A stretch of DNA of 64,000 bases. It comes from Persicobacter psychrovividus. GTDB lineage: Bacteria > Bacteroidota > Bacteroidia > Cytophagales > Cyclobacteriaceae. The stretch lies in contig NZ_AP025292.1 in the NCBI RefSeq assembly GCF_036492425.1, positions 3,152,250 through 3,216,249 of the forward strand, written 5' to 3'. Position 1 is the stretch's first letter, and each line of letters starts with the position of its first letter. The notes beneath the pieces are model-generated. The model was not told the DNA's origin. It ran no database searches and saw only the letters and a program-made list of their open reading frames with translations. The translations under genes were made by a program, and so were the position numbers. Positions 18,328 to 26,846 of this stretch are shown piece after piece.

Positions 18328-18981
18328 TTAATACGCTTGTTTTTCTTTGGCATCTTTTCCAACAGCTTTACCAAAACTCTTCCCGAGTGCCTTCACACTT
18401 TGAGGGTTCTCTATAGAAGTTCGGCAATTATAGATACGGTCCCTCGAAGCGACATCATAAATATCTCCCTGCAAACGCACCACACGTTTAACAGAAACCG
18501 TAAACGGACGGGATTTATCGAAAGATTCTGAAATGCTCTTTTCACGGACCTGTGTGCTACCGTCTACTCCGTAATACTGATGTCCGTAAAAGCCCATGGA
18601 GTGATCTTCGAGCAAGCTCGGGGTATTGCTTTGAGCCACCTGTGACTGCACTGTATCCACAGAAAAATCTACCAATTGCACCACCAATAAAGAGGTAACC
18701 CCATTGTCCTGTAATATTTTCAGGTTATCTGCCACCGTTCCCGTCGTGTCCTTAATCAGCTCCCGCGCCGAAATTGCCTTAAACTTTGAGGGCAAACCCT
18801 TTGCTACCGAGTTTTCAAAAAGATATTCTATAGCAGGATCGCGATCACCCATATATACAATGGCCATCTTTTGCTTTCCCTCCAGTCCTTCATCAGTAAG
18901 TTTATCAGATTGCGTAACAAGTGTTTTCGTACACGCACTGAACAGTATTGCCATGAGCAATAGAGCGTAATTCATTTTCAT
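18328..18981 (-). CDS. Lipoprotein, unknown (paralogue of 19036-19608)
   Basis: 217 residues. Lipoprotein signal with lipobox LFSAC (Cys about 17). The remainder is soluble. It shares with the gene upstream an order of motifs: an N-terminal MAIVYMGD-like strand, a central SLLVVQLVDF strand, and a C-terminal block (YDVASRDRIYNC, then GKSFGKAVGKD). No known domain recognised. The alternating strands suggest an alpha/beta fold that could bind a nucleotide or peptide, but this is speculation. Confidence 0.6.
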   Translation of the reverse strand: MKMNYALLLMAILFSACTKTLVTQSDKLTDEGLEGKQKMAIVYMGDRDPAIEYLFENSVAKGLPSKFKAISARELIKDTTGTVADNLKILQDNGVTSLLVVQLVDFSVDTVQSQVAQSNTPSLLEDHSMGFYGHQYYGVDGSTQVREKSISESFDKSRPFTVSVKRVVRLQGDIYDVASRDRIYNCRTSIENPQSVKALGKSFGKAVGKDAKEKQAY

Positions 18982-19035
18982 AATAAGGTATTTTTAGGTT
19001 GATTATTCTTATTGCTGATTTTGACCATTAACCGA

Positions 19036-19608
19036 TCAAAGGAGCCCTTCTTTTTTAAGGTTTTTCCCAATCGCTTTGCCAAAACTGCTGCCCGTGGCCA
19101 GTGTTGGGTGCTTTTGAGATGTTTTCGAAAGGCAATTGTACATCAAGCGGCGCGTAGCCAAATCGTATAATTCCGCACGAAGTACCACTGCATCTTCCAT
19201 TGTCTTGGTCGTGGATTCATCCAAATGCTGCCGACCACGGATACTGCCACCATCTTCATCATTGCTCAGGATCATATCCTGCGGTTTTTTAACCAGCTTC
19301 ACCAACAGTACGGTCGTCATTCCTTTAGACTGCAACGACTTCACGTGCTCATCAACAGTAGCGTGGGGATCCACCAAAACTTTACGCATCGAAATGGCAT
19401 TAAGATGCCCAGGCAAAGCGCGGGCAATCCGTTCCTCAAATGAAACCACCCAGTCCAGCGATTGCTCCCCATCATAAACCACAACCATTTGTGGTGATTT
19501 CAGGGAGGACTTAACAGGTGTTTTTGTTTCAATAATCACTGTTGGGGCACAAGCTGAAAAGCAAAGAAGTAAACAGCTGAAAAGAACAGTGGAAAGATGC
19601 TTTTTCAT
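19036..19608 (-). CDS. Lipoprotein, unknown (paralogue of 18328-18981)
   Basis: 190 residues with lipobox CFSAC (Cys about 20). Same plan as its neighbour: MVVVYDGEQ near 42, TVLLVKLVKK near 98, then LYDLATRRLMYNC and GSSFGKAIGK near the end. The two are in tandem on the minus strand, 54 bp apart, and probably arose by duplication and are co-transcribed. Function not recognised. Confidence 0.6.
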   Translation of the reverse strand: MKKHLSTVLFSCLLLCFSACAPTVIIETKTPVKSSLKSPQMVVVYDGEQSLDWVVSFEERIARALPGHLNAISMRKVLVDPHATVDEHVKSLQSKGMTTVLLVKLVKKPQDMILSNDEDGGSIRGRQHLDESTTKTMEDAVVLRAELYDLATRRLMYNCLSKTSQKHPTLATGSSFGKAIGKNLKKEGLL

Positions 19609-19784
19609 AGGGAAGTGTAGGCTGATTAGGGTTAATGTTTTTTTGATCCTTCAACGGTTGATCCGACACACTCGTATTCAGAAAAGACACCGCAGAAATT
19701 TAGCTTAAATATAGTACATGCGCTGATCAACGTAATACAATTTAAACATTTATTGATTTATACGAATTTTTCTTCCCTTCGCCC

Positions 19785-20924
19785 ATGAAATTTGCCACTA
19801 AAACGATTCACGGCGGTCAAAAACCTGACCCAAGCACTGGCGCAATCATGCCCCCGATCTATCAGACCTCCACTTATGTGCAATCAGCACCAGGGGAACA
19901 TCAGGGCTATGAATACTCCAGAAGTCAGAACCCCACAAGAGATGCCCTTCAGAAAAACCTGGCGGCCCTGGAAAATGGCCAGCATGGATTGTGCTTCGCC
20001 TCAGGCCTTGCCGCCATAGATGCCGTCATTAAACTCCTGCAACCTGGCGATGAGGTCATCTCTTCCGACGACCTTTATGGCGGCAGTTATCGCCTCTTCA
20101 AAAAAATCTTTGAACCGCTCGGGATCAAGTTTCATTTTGTAGCCATGCAGAACATCAGCAAGGTGGAAGAAATGATCAACCCGAATACCAAAATGATCTG
20201 GGTGGAAACCCCCACCAACCCGATGATGAACATTATTGACCTGAAGGTTATGGGGCAATTGGCGCGAAAAAATGGCCTTCTGATGGCCGTAGACAATACC
20301 TTTGCCACTCCTTTCCTCCAGCAACCATTGAAGTACCATGCCGATATTGTCGTGCACTCTGCCACCAAATATCTCGGTGGCCATTCCGATGTAATTATGG
20401 GGGCAGTGGTTGTTAATGATGATGATCTTGCGGAAAGGCTCGCATTTATTCAAAATGCCTGCGGTGCGGTGCCGGGCCCTCAGGATTGTTTTTTGGTCCT
20501 CAGGGGCATTAAAACCCTGGCACTCCGGATGGAACGGCACTGCGACAATGGCAAACAGGTTGCGCAGTTTTTGAAACAGCACCCCAGGGTGGATAAGGTT
20601 TACTGGCCAGGGTTTCAGGAACACCCCAACCATGCCGTGGCCAATGCCCAGATGCGGGATTATGGCGGGATGATCTCCTTCAGCCTGAAAGACAACACCC
20701 AAGAGGCCGCCACCAAAGTGTTACAGCAATTCCGGTTCTTTGCCCTTGCGGAGTCGCTGGGAGGGGTGGAATCGCTCGCTGGGCACCCCGCCTCCATGAC
20801 CCACGCCTCCATCCCTGAGGAGCAACGGGAGAAGGTAGGGATTGTCAATAGCCTGATCCGGCTAAGCGTTGGAATTGAGGACATTGAAGATTTACTGGAT
20901 GACCTGGACAGTGCATTGAAATAA
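19785..20924 (+). CDS. Cystathionine gamma-synthase / gamma-lyase type PLP enzyme
   Basis: 379 residues, Cys/Met-metabolism PLP family. PLP lysine is K195 in HSATKYLGGH; YEYSRSQNPTRDAL and GLASIDA-like ASGLAAIDAV also fit. The family covers synthase (toward methionine) and lyase (toward cysteine) activities that are hard to tell apart from sequence. A Ser-rich substrate loop near SLGGVESL is typical of both. Stand-alone gene. Confidence 0.85.
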   Translation: MKFATKTIHGGQKPDPSTGAIMPPIYQTSTYVQSAPGEHQGYEYSRSQNPTRDALQKNLAALENGQHGLCFASGLAAIDAVIKLLQPGDEVISSDDLYGGSYRLFKKIFEPLGIKFHFVAMQNISKVEEMINPNTKMIWVETPTNPMMNIIDLKVMGQLARKNGLLMAVDNTFATPFLQQPLKYHADIVVHSATKYLGGHSDVIMGAVVVNDDDLAERLAFIQNACGAVPGPQDCFLVLRGIKTLALRMERHCDNGKQVAQFLKQHPRVDKVYWPGFQEHPNHAVANAQMRDYGGMISFSLKDNTQEAATKVLQQFRFFALAESLGGVESLAGHPASMTHASIPEEQREKVGIVNSLIRLSVGIEDIEDLLDDLDSALK

Positions 20925-21302
20925 CGATCACTCAAACAACCCCTATTATAATCGGCTGTTGCATAACACTATTGACCCGACCCGTAAATACCTTCTGATT
21001 TTTTATTGCCCACAGATTATCGTTCAGTATTCAGGTATTAGAGCACTATTTTGATGGAAGACGACCAGGTAATCATTGACTATTCTTCATTTTTCCCATG
21101 GAGTGCATGCCTGGTCTGTTACTAAAAATTCTTTCAATCCTCATTTGGGAATTTCCTGATAAGAATAAAGAAAGAAAAGCTGGTCATCAATGAAGAAGTG
21201 CCTATTAAGCAACAGCCTTTTGTATTCCTGTCCATTTGTAAAGGCCTAATATTATCGGTAAATTGCCACTGAACGACCATTTTAAGTCCTTTTTCAATCA
21301 CA
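20925..21302. other. Spacer holding repeat copy B
   Basis: 378 bp with no convincing gene. Most of it is the 264-bp element listed at 20954-21217. The part from 21218 to 21302 is the immediate upstream region of the Fur-family gene, and I see no clear operator or promoter match there. Confidence 0.4.
20954..21217. repeat. Small intergenic element with GGCTGTTGCATAA ends (copy B)
   Basis: 264-bp stretch. Left end GGCTGTTGCATAA, inverted right end GGCTGTTGCTTAA (12 of 13 match). It is the best terminal repeat of the family, although the outermost GG of other copies is changed. It encodes nothing plausible and lies downstream of the cystathionine enzyme gene. Confidence 0.55.
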
Positions 21303-21716
21303 ATGCAGGAGATCAAAGACACCCTTAAAAAACACGGGCTACGCTACACTGACTGTCGCCGGGATATGCTCAAACTGTTCAAAAGCAGCTCGGAGGCTTT
21401 GTCGCACCCGGAAATTGAGGCGATGCTCTCTGACAACTATGATCGGGTAACCCTGTATCGTACCCTCAGCACTTTCGAGGAGTCGGGGCTTATTCATCGG
21501 GTTATTGATGATGGCGGCGCGGCGCGTTATGCCACTTGTTCTGATGGCTGCGGAAAGCAACAGCACCACCACAATCATGTGCACTTTAAATGTACCTCCT
21601 GCGGAAAGGTACGATGTTTGGAAGAAACAGAAGTACCGGACATTAAGCTTGCCCCCAACTATTCCATTGAGGAAATCAGTCTGTTGGTGATGGGTAAATG
21701 CCCACAATGCCAGTAA
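21303..21716 (+). CDS. Fur-family metalloregulator
   Basis: 137 residues. N-terminal winged helix (GLRYTDCRRDML, then DRVTLYRTLSTFEESGL), followed by the His-rich metal site QQHHHNHVHFKC and two Cys pairs (CTSC and CPQC) for structural zinc. It could respond to iron, zinc or peroxide; the sequence alone does not say which. It lies 48 bp before recQ and may be transcribed with it. Confidence 0.85.
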   Translation: MQEIKDTLKKHGLRYTDCRRDMLKLFKSSSEALSHPEIEAMLSDNYDRVTLYRTLSTFEESGLIHRVIDDGGAARYATCSDGCGKQQHHHNHVHFKCTSCGKVRCLEETEVPDIKLAPNYSIEEISLLVMGKCPQCQ

Positions 21717-21764
21717 TTTGCCGGTATTATTTTCTATAGCAAAGCATTCAACAGCGATAATTCA

Positions 21765-23897
21765 ATGACGAACCGTGTGGGAGATCCGCTAACGCAAGCG
21801 CATACCGTATTAAAAAATTATTTTGGTTACGAAAGCTTCCGCCCTTTACAGCAGGAGGTCATCACAAATGTGCTCAAGCAACAGGACAGCATGGTACTGA
21901 TGCCCACTGGTGGCGGAAAATCGATGTGCTTTCAGGTTCCTGCGATTGTAATGGAAGGCACCTGTATTGTCATCTCTCCATTGATCGCCCTGATGGAAGA
22001 TCAGGTGGAAGGGCTTAAACGTAACGGGGTGGCAGCAGCCTGTTTGCATCGTGGGGTTGGTTTTCAGGAGCAAAAAATCATTGAAGATCAGGCGCGTTCG
22101 GGGCAATTGCACTTGCTTTACGTTTCCCCTGAGAAGTTACTTTCCCAGCAGTTTTTTGATTTCCTGAAGCATGTAAAAATCAATCTGTTTGCAATCGATG
22201 AAGCACACTGTATTTCTTTTTGGGGGCATGATTTCCGACCAGAATACAGCAAGTTGTATGTACTCAAACACGTCTTCCCTGAGGTGCCTATTATTGCCCT
22301 TACCGCTACGGCCGACAAGCTCACCCGTCGGGATATTCTTCACCAGTTACGCATAAAGGAGGCCAAAACCTTCATTTCTTCCTTCGATCGCCCCAATATT
22401 TTTCTTCAGGTGGTGCCTGCTGAAAACAGAAAAAAGCAGCTGCTTTCCTTTCTTTCAAAGCGCCCGAATCAGGCGGGGATTATCTACTGCCTCAGTCGAA
22501 AATCAACAGAAGACCTGGCTTACAAGCTACGTAAAGAGGGAATTATTGCGCGCCCGTACCATGCTGAAATTCCGCATGCCGAGCGACAAAAAACACAGGC
22601 CGATTTCCTCCGCGATAAAATTCAGGTGGTGGTGGCTACCATTGCGTTTGGGATGGGCATCGATAAATCCAATGTACGGTGGGTGGTACATTACAACCTC
22701 CCGAAGAATATTGAAAGCTATTATCAAGAGATTGGTCGTGGCGGAAGAGATGGCCTGAATGCACACGCATTGCTCTTTTATACTTATGCCGATGTAATCC
22801 GGCAGCAGCAAATGTTACTTAACCTGCCTGAAGACCGACGACAGTTGCAGGAAGCGAAGCTCGACCGTTTGAAACATTTTACTGAAGCGCATATTTGCCG
22901 CAGGAAAGTACTGCTGAATTATTTTGGTGAAGAGCTGCAGCAGAATTGTGGGCAGTGCGACGTTTGTAAAACGCCTCCAAAAACGGTGGATGGTACTGTT
23001 ACGGCACAGAAGATCCTCTCGGCAGTGTATCGTTGTCAGCAAATGGCATCGGCACAGGATATCGTCGATATTCTGCGGGGGAACAATAATACTACCATTC
23101 AGCAGCAAGGGTGGCATCAGCTTAAAACTTTTGGAATAGGGCAGGAAATCCCTTTTGCGCACTGGCACAGCTATGTTCACCAGTTAATGAATATGGGTTA
23201 CCTTGATATTGCCTATGAGGCTAATTTTCAGCTTCGGCTGACCCCAAAAAGTGAGCAGGTGCTTTTTCAGCAGGAAAAAGTAGCCCTCCAGCACCGTGTG
23301 GCTCAAAAAGTTCAGGAAAGCAGCCCGAAACCCGCCACCAATGCAGTGGTCAATCAGCAGTTGTTCGATGCCCTTCGCCTGCTGCGTAAGCAGATTGCCA
23401 CACAAAACGATTTGCCTCCATATTTGGTATTTTCTGACAAGACTTTACTGGATATGGCAAAAGAGATGCCTCAGGATGAAGATCAGCTTTTGCAGATCAG
23501 TGGAGTGGGAGAGCGTAAACTCGCACAATATGGGCAGGCATTTCTGAAGCAGATTCACTCGTTCGGGCAGGGTGGCAAATCCAAGACGACCAACACTAAA
23601 ATCCTCACCTGGGAGTCTTTCCAGAAAGGCTTGCAGCCTGAAGAGATTGCGCTGGCGCGTGGGCTGAATGTGGTAACGATCTACTCTCACCTCGCAGACC
23701 TTTACGCGATTGGTTATGACATTCCCCTGGAAAAATATGTAGGTGACCAGGAGCTGGAGATGGCCAAAAAAGCATTTCAGGAGCGGTCTTTTGGGGCTTC
23801 TATCCGTGAAATTTTTGACCACCTTAATGGGGCACTCGATTTCCACAAAATTCGACTGGCCAAAGCCATTCTGCAAAAACAGCCCGTGGTTTCCTGA
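21765..23897 (+). CDS. recQ: ATP-dependent DNA helicase RecQ
   Basis: 710 residues. Superfamily 2 helicase that unwinds 3'-5' in recombination repair. Motif I MPTGGGKSM, DEAH box in IDEAHCISFWGHDFRPEY, motif VI QEIGRGGRDG. The RQC zinc site is intact (CRRKVL, CGQCDVC), followed by an HRDC domain near 515-590 and a C-terminal helix-turn-helix (about 615-700, with LARGLNVVTIYSHLADL). The domain order is the long Bacteroidota/Bacillus-like form. Confidence 0.95.
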   Translation: MTNRVGDPLTQAHTVLKNYFGYESFRPLQQEVITNVLKQQDSMVLMPTGGGKSMCFQVPAIVMEGTCIVISPLIALMEDQVEGLKRNGVAAACLHRGVGFQEQKIIEDQARSGQLHLLYVSPEKLLSQQFFDFLKHVKINLFAIDEAHCISFWGHDFRPEYSKLYVLKHVFPEVPIIALTATADKLTRRDILHQLRIKEAKTFISSFDRPNIFLQVVPAENRKKQLLSFLSKRPNQAGIIYCLSRKSTEDLAYKLRKEGIIARPYHAEIPHAERQKTQADFLRDKIQVVVATIAFGMGIDKSNVRWVVHYNLPKNIESYYQEIGRGGRDGLNAHALLFYTYADVIRQQQMLLNLPEDRRQLQEAKLDRLKHFTEAHICRRKVLLNYFGEELQQNCGQCDVCKTPPKTVDGTVTAQKILSAVYRCQQMASAQDIVDILRGNNNTTIQQQGWHQLKTFGIGQEIPFAHWHSYVHQLMNMGYLDIAYEANFQLRLTPKSEQVLFQQEKVALQHRVAQKVQESSPKPATNAVVNQQLFDALRLLRKQIATQNDLPPYLVFSDKTLLDMAKEMPQDEDQLLQISGVGERKLAQYGQAFLKQIHSFGQGGKSKTTNTKILTWESFQKGLQPEEIALARGLNVVTIYSHLADLYAIGYDIPLEKYVGDQELEMAKKAFQERSFGASIREIFDHLNGALDFHKIRLAKAILQKQPVVS

Positions 23898-23947
23898 TCA
23901 TTTTCAGAAAGGGGATACTGCCGCACTACTTGTGCCTTGGTCTCCTT

Positions 23948-23979
23948 TTTGCAGATCAACAACAAAGCCATTAGCTTTG
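23948..23979 (+). promoter_or_regulatory. Predicted promoter for the SpoU-type methylase gene
   Basis: TTTG at 23948-23951, 20 bases, then TAGCTTTG at 23972-23979. Both boxes match the Bacteroidota primary sigma consensus exactly. The predicted leader is about 35-40 bases. Confidence 0.6.
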
Positions 23980-24021
23980 TGCCTTTAAATCAGATAACAA
24001 GACTAAGAAAATATATCAAGC

Positions 24022-24555
24022 ATGAAAAAGCTTTCTATGGAAGAGTTGGGGCGCCCAACTGTTGAGGAATTCAAATCGGCAGAAAAAAGCCCGATCGTAA
24101 TTGTTCTGGATAATGTCCGAAGCCTGAACAACGTAGGCTCTGCCTTTCGTACTTCTGATGCTTTCGCCATTGAAAAGCTCTACCTCTGTGGTATTACGGG
24201 GCAACCTCCACACCGCGACATCAATAAAACAGCACTCGGAGCGACGGAGTCTGTCGCCTGGGCACACGTGCCAGAAACCCTGCCGCTGGTTAAACAATTA
24301 CAGGCTGATGGCTACACAGTATTGGCGGTTGAGCAAGTTGATGAAAGCATCAAATTGCAGAACTTCGAAGCCGAAGAAGGAAAGAAATATGCTTTGGTTT
24401 ACGGTAACGAGGTCTTTGGTGTGGACGAGGAAGTGGTGGAAGCTGTGGACGGCGTTTTGGAAATCCCTCAGTTTGGCACCAAACACTCACTGAATATTTC
24501 GGTAAGTATGGGCATCACGATTTGGGATGTATTCAAAAAAGTGATGTTGAAATAA
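24022..24555 (+). CDS. SpoU/TrmH-family RNA 2'-O-methyltransferase
   Basis: 177 residues, only the catalytic SPOUT knot with no N-terminal extension. Motif 1 is DNVRSLNNVGSAFRTSDAF (the Asn and Arg are catalytic), motif 2 is GNEVFGVDEEV, motif 3 is IPQFGTKHSLNISVSMGI. The exact target (tRNA position 18, 34 or rRNA) cannot be assigned. Own predicted promoter; repeats follow. Confidence 0.88.
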   Translation: MKKLSMEELGRPTVEEFKSAEKSPIVIVLDNVRSLNNVGSAFRTSDAFAIEKLYLCGITGQPPHRDINKTALGATESVAWAHVPETLPLVKQLQADGYTVLAVEQVDESIKLQNFEAEEGKKYALVYGNEVFGVDEEVVEAVDGVLEIPQFGTKHSLNISVSMGITIWDVFKKVMLK

Positions 24556-24594
24556 ATTTGCACAGACGTTATGCTTAATGTCTTCCAAGCTATC

Positions 24595-24610
24595 GGGGGC
24601 CGTTGCATAA
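24595..24610. repeat. Solo end of the GGGGCTGTTGCATAA family (copy C)
   Basis: Reads GGGGGCCGTTGCATAA, one base different from the family end. No matching inverted end was found to its right before the porin terminator, so this is a partial or disrupted copy, possibly broken by the nested repeats. Confidence 0.4.
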
Positions 24611-24649
24611 CCGTAAATTAATTTTGCCCCACAAAATTTTATTTGGTCA

Positions 24650-24917
24650 CTGTAGGGGGCTGACCTGTGTGTCTGCCCGAATCATCATAAATTTTGGTGG
24701 GTTGGATACACACATAGGTGCATCCGCAATGTCATTAAGTTAAGGATTTTGGGCTGACTCAGGTGTAAATTTGAAATGCATGTAAAGGCATAATTCATTA
24801 TGTCTCACGTAACCATTTGAATTAATCCAAGAGAAATCAGCGTTGTGTTAGACGTTAAAAATAACGTCTCTACGGGGTAAGGTGCTTAACTTAATGACAT
24901 TAGGTGCATCCGTACAG
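24650..24917. repeat. Imperfect palindromic element, interrupted
   Basis: Left arm from 24650 (CTGTAGGGGGCTGACCTGTG) and inverted right arm ending at 24917 (CTGTACGGATGCACCTATG) resemble each other over about 30 bases. If the inner element at 24727-24901 and one copy of AGGTGCATCCG are removed, the two arms form one continuous hairpin-like repeat. Confidence 0.5.
24727..24901. mobile_element. MITE-like element with 17-bp perfect inverted ends
   Basis: About 175 bp. Ends AATGTCATTAAGTTAAG (24728-24744) and its exact reverse complement (24885-24901). It is flanked by the 11-bp direct repeat AGGTGCATCCG at 24716-24726 and 24902-24912, which looks like a target duplication. It carries an internal palindrome GACGTTA / TAACGTC at 24851-24868. 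It encodes no protein, so movement would need a transposase elsewhere. Confidence 0.65.
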
Positions 24918-24929
24918 CTCCAAATTATC

Positions 24930-24986
24930 GCGAGACTCTGTCTCGTGATAGTAGGTCATAAAAACGATCATGAGACAGAGTCTCGC
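24930..24986. repeat. 20-bp-armed palindrome
   Basis: Arms GCGAGACTCTGTCTCGTGAT (24930-24949) and its reverse complement with one mismatch (24967-24986), loop 17 bases. Each arm is itself a smaller palindrome (GAGAC-TCT-GTCTC). It lacks a T run, so it is not a terminator. Confidence 0.65.
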
Positions 24987-25029
24987 GCTCGCTCTTATGG
25001 TTCATTCTTGAATTATACAAACATAAAAT

Positions 25030-25065
25030 AAAACGGCGACCTTCTTGCTTGAAGGCCGCCGTTTT
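25030..25065 (-). terminator. Terminator after the porin gene
   Basis: Stem AAACGGCG-CCTTC / GAAGG-CGCCGTTT with one internal mismatch and a 6-base loop, T-rich on both sides, 24 bases past the porin stop codon. Confidence 0.85.
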
Positions 25066-25088
25066 TGGTTGATGTAAGGTTTGATTTC

Positions 25089-26444
25089 TTAGAAGTTGAT
25101 CTGTGCCTGAAGGCGAATCAACTGTCCTTTTTGGTGGTTGTTTCTGTTCTCTGAATCCAAATAAGTACGATCAGCGAAAGCATACAAGGCTACCAATTCG
25201 AAAGCTGGATTTGGCTGCCACTCGAAGCCAAATTCCAATTCTTGCATATCGTAAGCACGCGCATCGGTTTCGAATTTCTTACCCCCTTTGTATTGTGTGT
25301 AGCGGGCGAATGGCAAAATCAATTGTTTACCTGCCTCTACACGGTAAGACATCTGTGCGTAACCACCGTGCAATGTTTTTTCTTTGATCGTGTTGGTTGC
25401 AGGATCATACTCAGGACCTACCCCCACGTTATATTCTGTTTGAAAACCGAAAGGCATCGCATACCAGATAAATGATGCTGCCACACGGCTATCGTCCCAC
25501 TCAACACCATTGGCTGAGATCATTTCTTTGTTACCGTTCTCACCAGTCACCTCGGCCATGACACCCTCAGTAACTTTTGTAGTCACATATTTACCGCTAT
25601 ATCCTTGCAAACCTACCTCGAAAAGCTGTCCGTTTTTCAATTCAAATGGATAAGTCGCACGGGCAACGATGTGTTTGTTTGAGTTCTGATCCGCATTGTT
25701 GGCCGTCTGTCCCTGGAAAGCACCCAAAGCCAACATACCATAGTTACCAGAACCTTTCAATTGCTGATTTTTCAATTTGCTGAAACGCTTCTGAACGACT
25801 GCCGGTGTATAGTAGAATACTGCCATCAAATCACGCTCGTTTTTCAATGCCGAGTTGATCGCATCATTACGATCCAATGAAAGACGGTTCTGAGAAGACT
25901 GCATATTTTCGAAACCATAAGGCACTTTTGACTGCCCCAAACGCAATCTGAAACGACGGTCTTTAGTGAACATCAAATCGAAGTAAGCATCTTTCAAATT
26001 GGCAGTGTTGCTGTCTCCACCCGCAAAATCCGGCTGAATATAGAAGTAAACACGCTCATGGATATAACCCGAAAACTTGATACGGATACGACGGAATGAC
26101 ATTCCTTTCATCCCTCCATAAGTACCATCACACTGCTCACACTCCATATCAGGGTTGGTCTTGTAAAGATCATTGTAACGCATCTGCGCATAACCTGATA
26201 CCTTAATTTTATTCGTCCAGCTTGCTGCCTGGCTGGTATTGATCAATGATTGTAAGCCTGTTGCTGACTCCGCCTCCTCTTCTTCGTGATCCCATGGAGC
26301 ATCGAAGTAAAACGTTTTGTCTTTATGTCCCAAAACTATCTGAGTTCCTTTCTCCTCTGACTTCTTTTCTTTGTCAAGTCCTTCTGCCAAACCTAAGGAT
26401 GCGAAGTATGAGAATATAAAGCAAAATGCGAATAACCTTTTCAT
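25089..26444 (-). CDS. Outer-membrane porin, OprO/OprP-like
   Basis: 451 residues from the ATG at 26442-26444. The chosen start gives a clean signal peptide (MKRLFAFCFIF, then ALGLAEG-like LGLAEG cleavage). An in-frame Met 17 codons earlier has no signal character. The body is built of alternating strands rich in Tyr, Gly and charged residues, with RRIRIKFSGYIHERVYFYIQ and RFRLRLGQSKVPYGFE, typical of phosphate-selective porins. It ends LIRLQAQINF, with the C-terminal aromatic of beta-barrels. Solute not known. Confidence 0.8.
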   Translation of the reverse strand: MKRLFAFCFIFSYFASLGLAEGLDKEKKSEEKGTQIVLGHKDKTFYFDAPWDHEEEEAESATGLQSLINTSQAASWTNKIKVSGYAQMRYNDLYKTNPDMECEQCDGTYGGMKGMSFRRIRIKFSGYIHERVYFYIQPDFAGGDSNTANLKDAYFDLMFTKDRRFRLRLGQSKVPYGFENMQSSQNRLSLDRNDAINSALKNERDLMAVFYYTPAVVQKRFSKLKNQQLKGSGNYGMLALGAFQGQTANNADQNSNKHIVARATYPFELKNGQLFEVGLQGYSGKYVTTKVTEGVMAEVTGENGNKEMISANGVEWDDSRVAASFIWYAMPFGFQTEYNVGVGPEYDPATNTIKEKTLHGGYAQMSYRVEAGKQLILPFARYTQYKGGKKFETDARAYDMQELEFGFEWQPNPAFELVALYAFADRTYLDSENRNNHQKGQLIRLQAQINF

Positions 26445-26832
26445 CGTAATTATTGAGTCGTTTCTATTTCTTTGTGATGCAAAGTAAACGACCAAAAAAG
26501 AATTTAAGGTGTCTTTAATTTTACCCTAAAATCAATTAAACGACCAGCTTCTTAATCTTTAGGTAACAATACTCCAAAAAGAGACAATATATAGATAAAC
26601 AAAAAATCAAAACCCACTAACAAACAATCAGTTGCCGAGGTAAAACTATGTTAACATATCTTGTTTTACCTCAATGTTTCTAAGAAAAATAATCGCAAAA
26701 AAAACCGTTTTAAAGCATGGCTACATTAAAAATTAACTGACATGAATATTTATTCATTATAAAACACAAAAAAACCTCCACCATAACGGCAGAGGTTTCA
26801 TGCTTACTTCTTAAAATAAGATATTATCAGGC
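26445..26832. other. Porin upstream region
   Basis: 388-bp spacer without a gene. It contains a direct repeat of TAAACGACCA at 26485-26494 and 26537-26546 (TGGTCGTTTA on the porin strand), a nested palindrome at 26637-26672, and the terminator of the TlpA-like gene at 26768-26800. The porin promoter must be here, but no full consensus is evident. Confidence 0.5.
26637..26672. promoter_or_regulatory. Nested palindrome upstream of the porin
   Basis: Perfect 10-bp arms GAGGTAAAAC (26637-26646) and GTTTTACCTC (26663-26672). The intervening 16 bases begin with the perfect palindrome TATGTTAACATA. No T run follows on either strand. It could be an operator or an mRNA leader structure about 195 bases before the porin start. 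Confidence 0.4.
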
Positions 26833-26846
26833 TTATTTCGCAGCCA
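26768..26846 (-). repeat. 79-bp block identical to 28196-28274, containing a terminator
   Basis: Identical over 79 bases to the block behind the second TlpA-like gene. It covers a terminator stem (AAACCTC / GAGGTTT on the coding strand, T run after it), the untranslated tail and the last few codons. The coding sequences on the gene side differ at many synonymous sites. Confidence 0.85.

Larger units (their letters stand above)
24556..25088. other. Repeat-rich intergenic region
   Basis: 533-bp spacer between the methylase and porin genes, with no gene seen. It holds, in order: a GGGGCCGTTGCATAA end (24595-24610), an imperfect palindromic element (24650-24917) interrupted by a second element (24727-24901), a 20-bp-armed palindrome (24930-24986), and the porin terminator (25030-25065). 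Confidence 0.7.

Noticed and set aside
21134..21322. Minus-strand 62-residue frame in the spacer before the Fur-family gene
   Set aside because: It lies mostly in repeat copy B and crosses the Fur start; no family resemblance.
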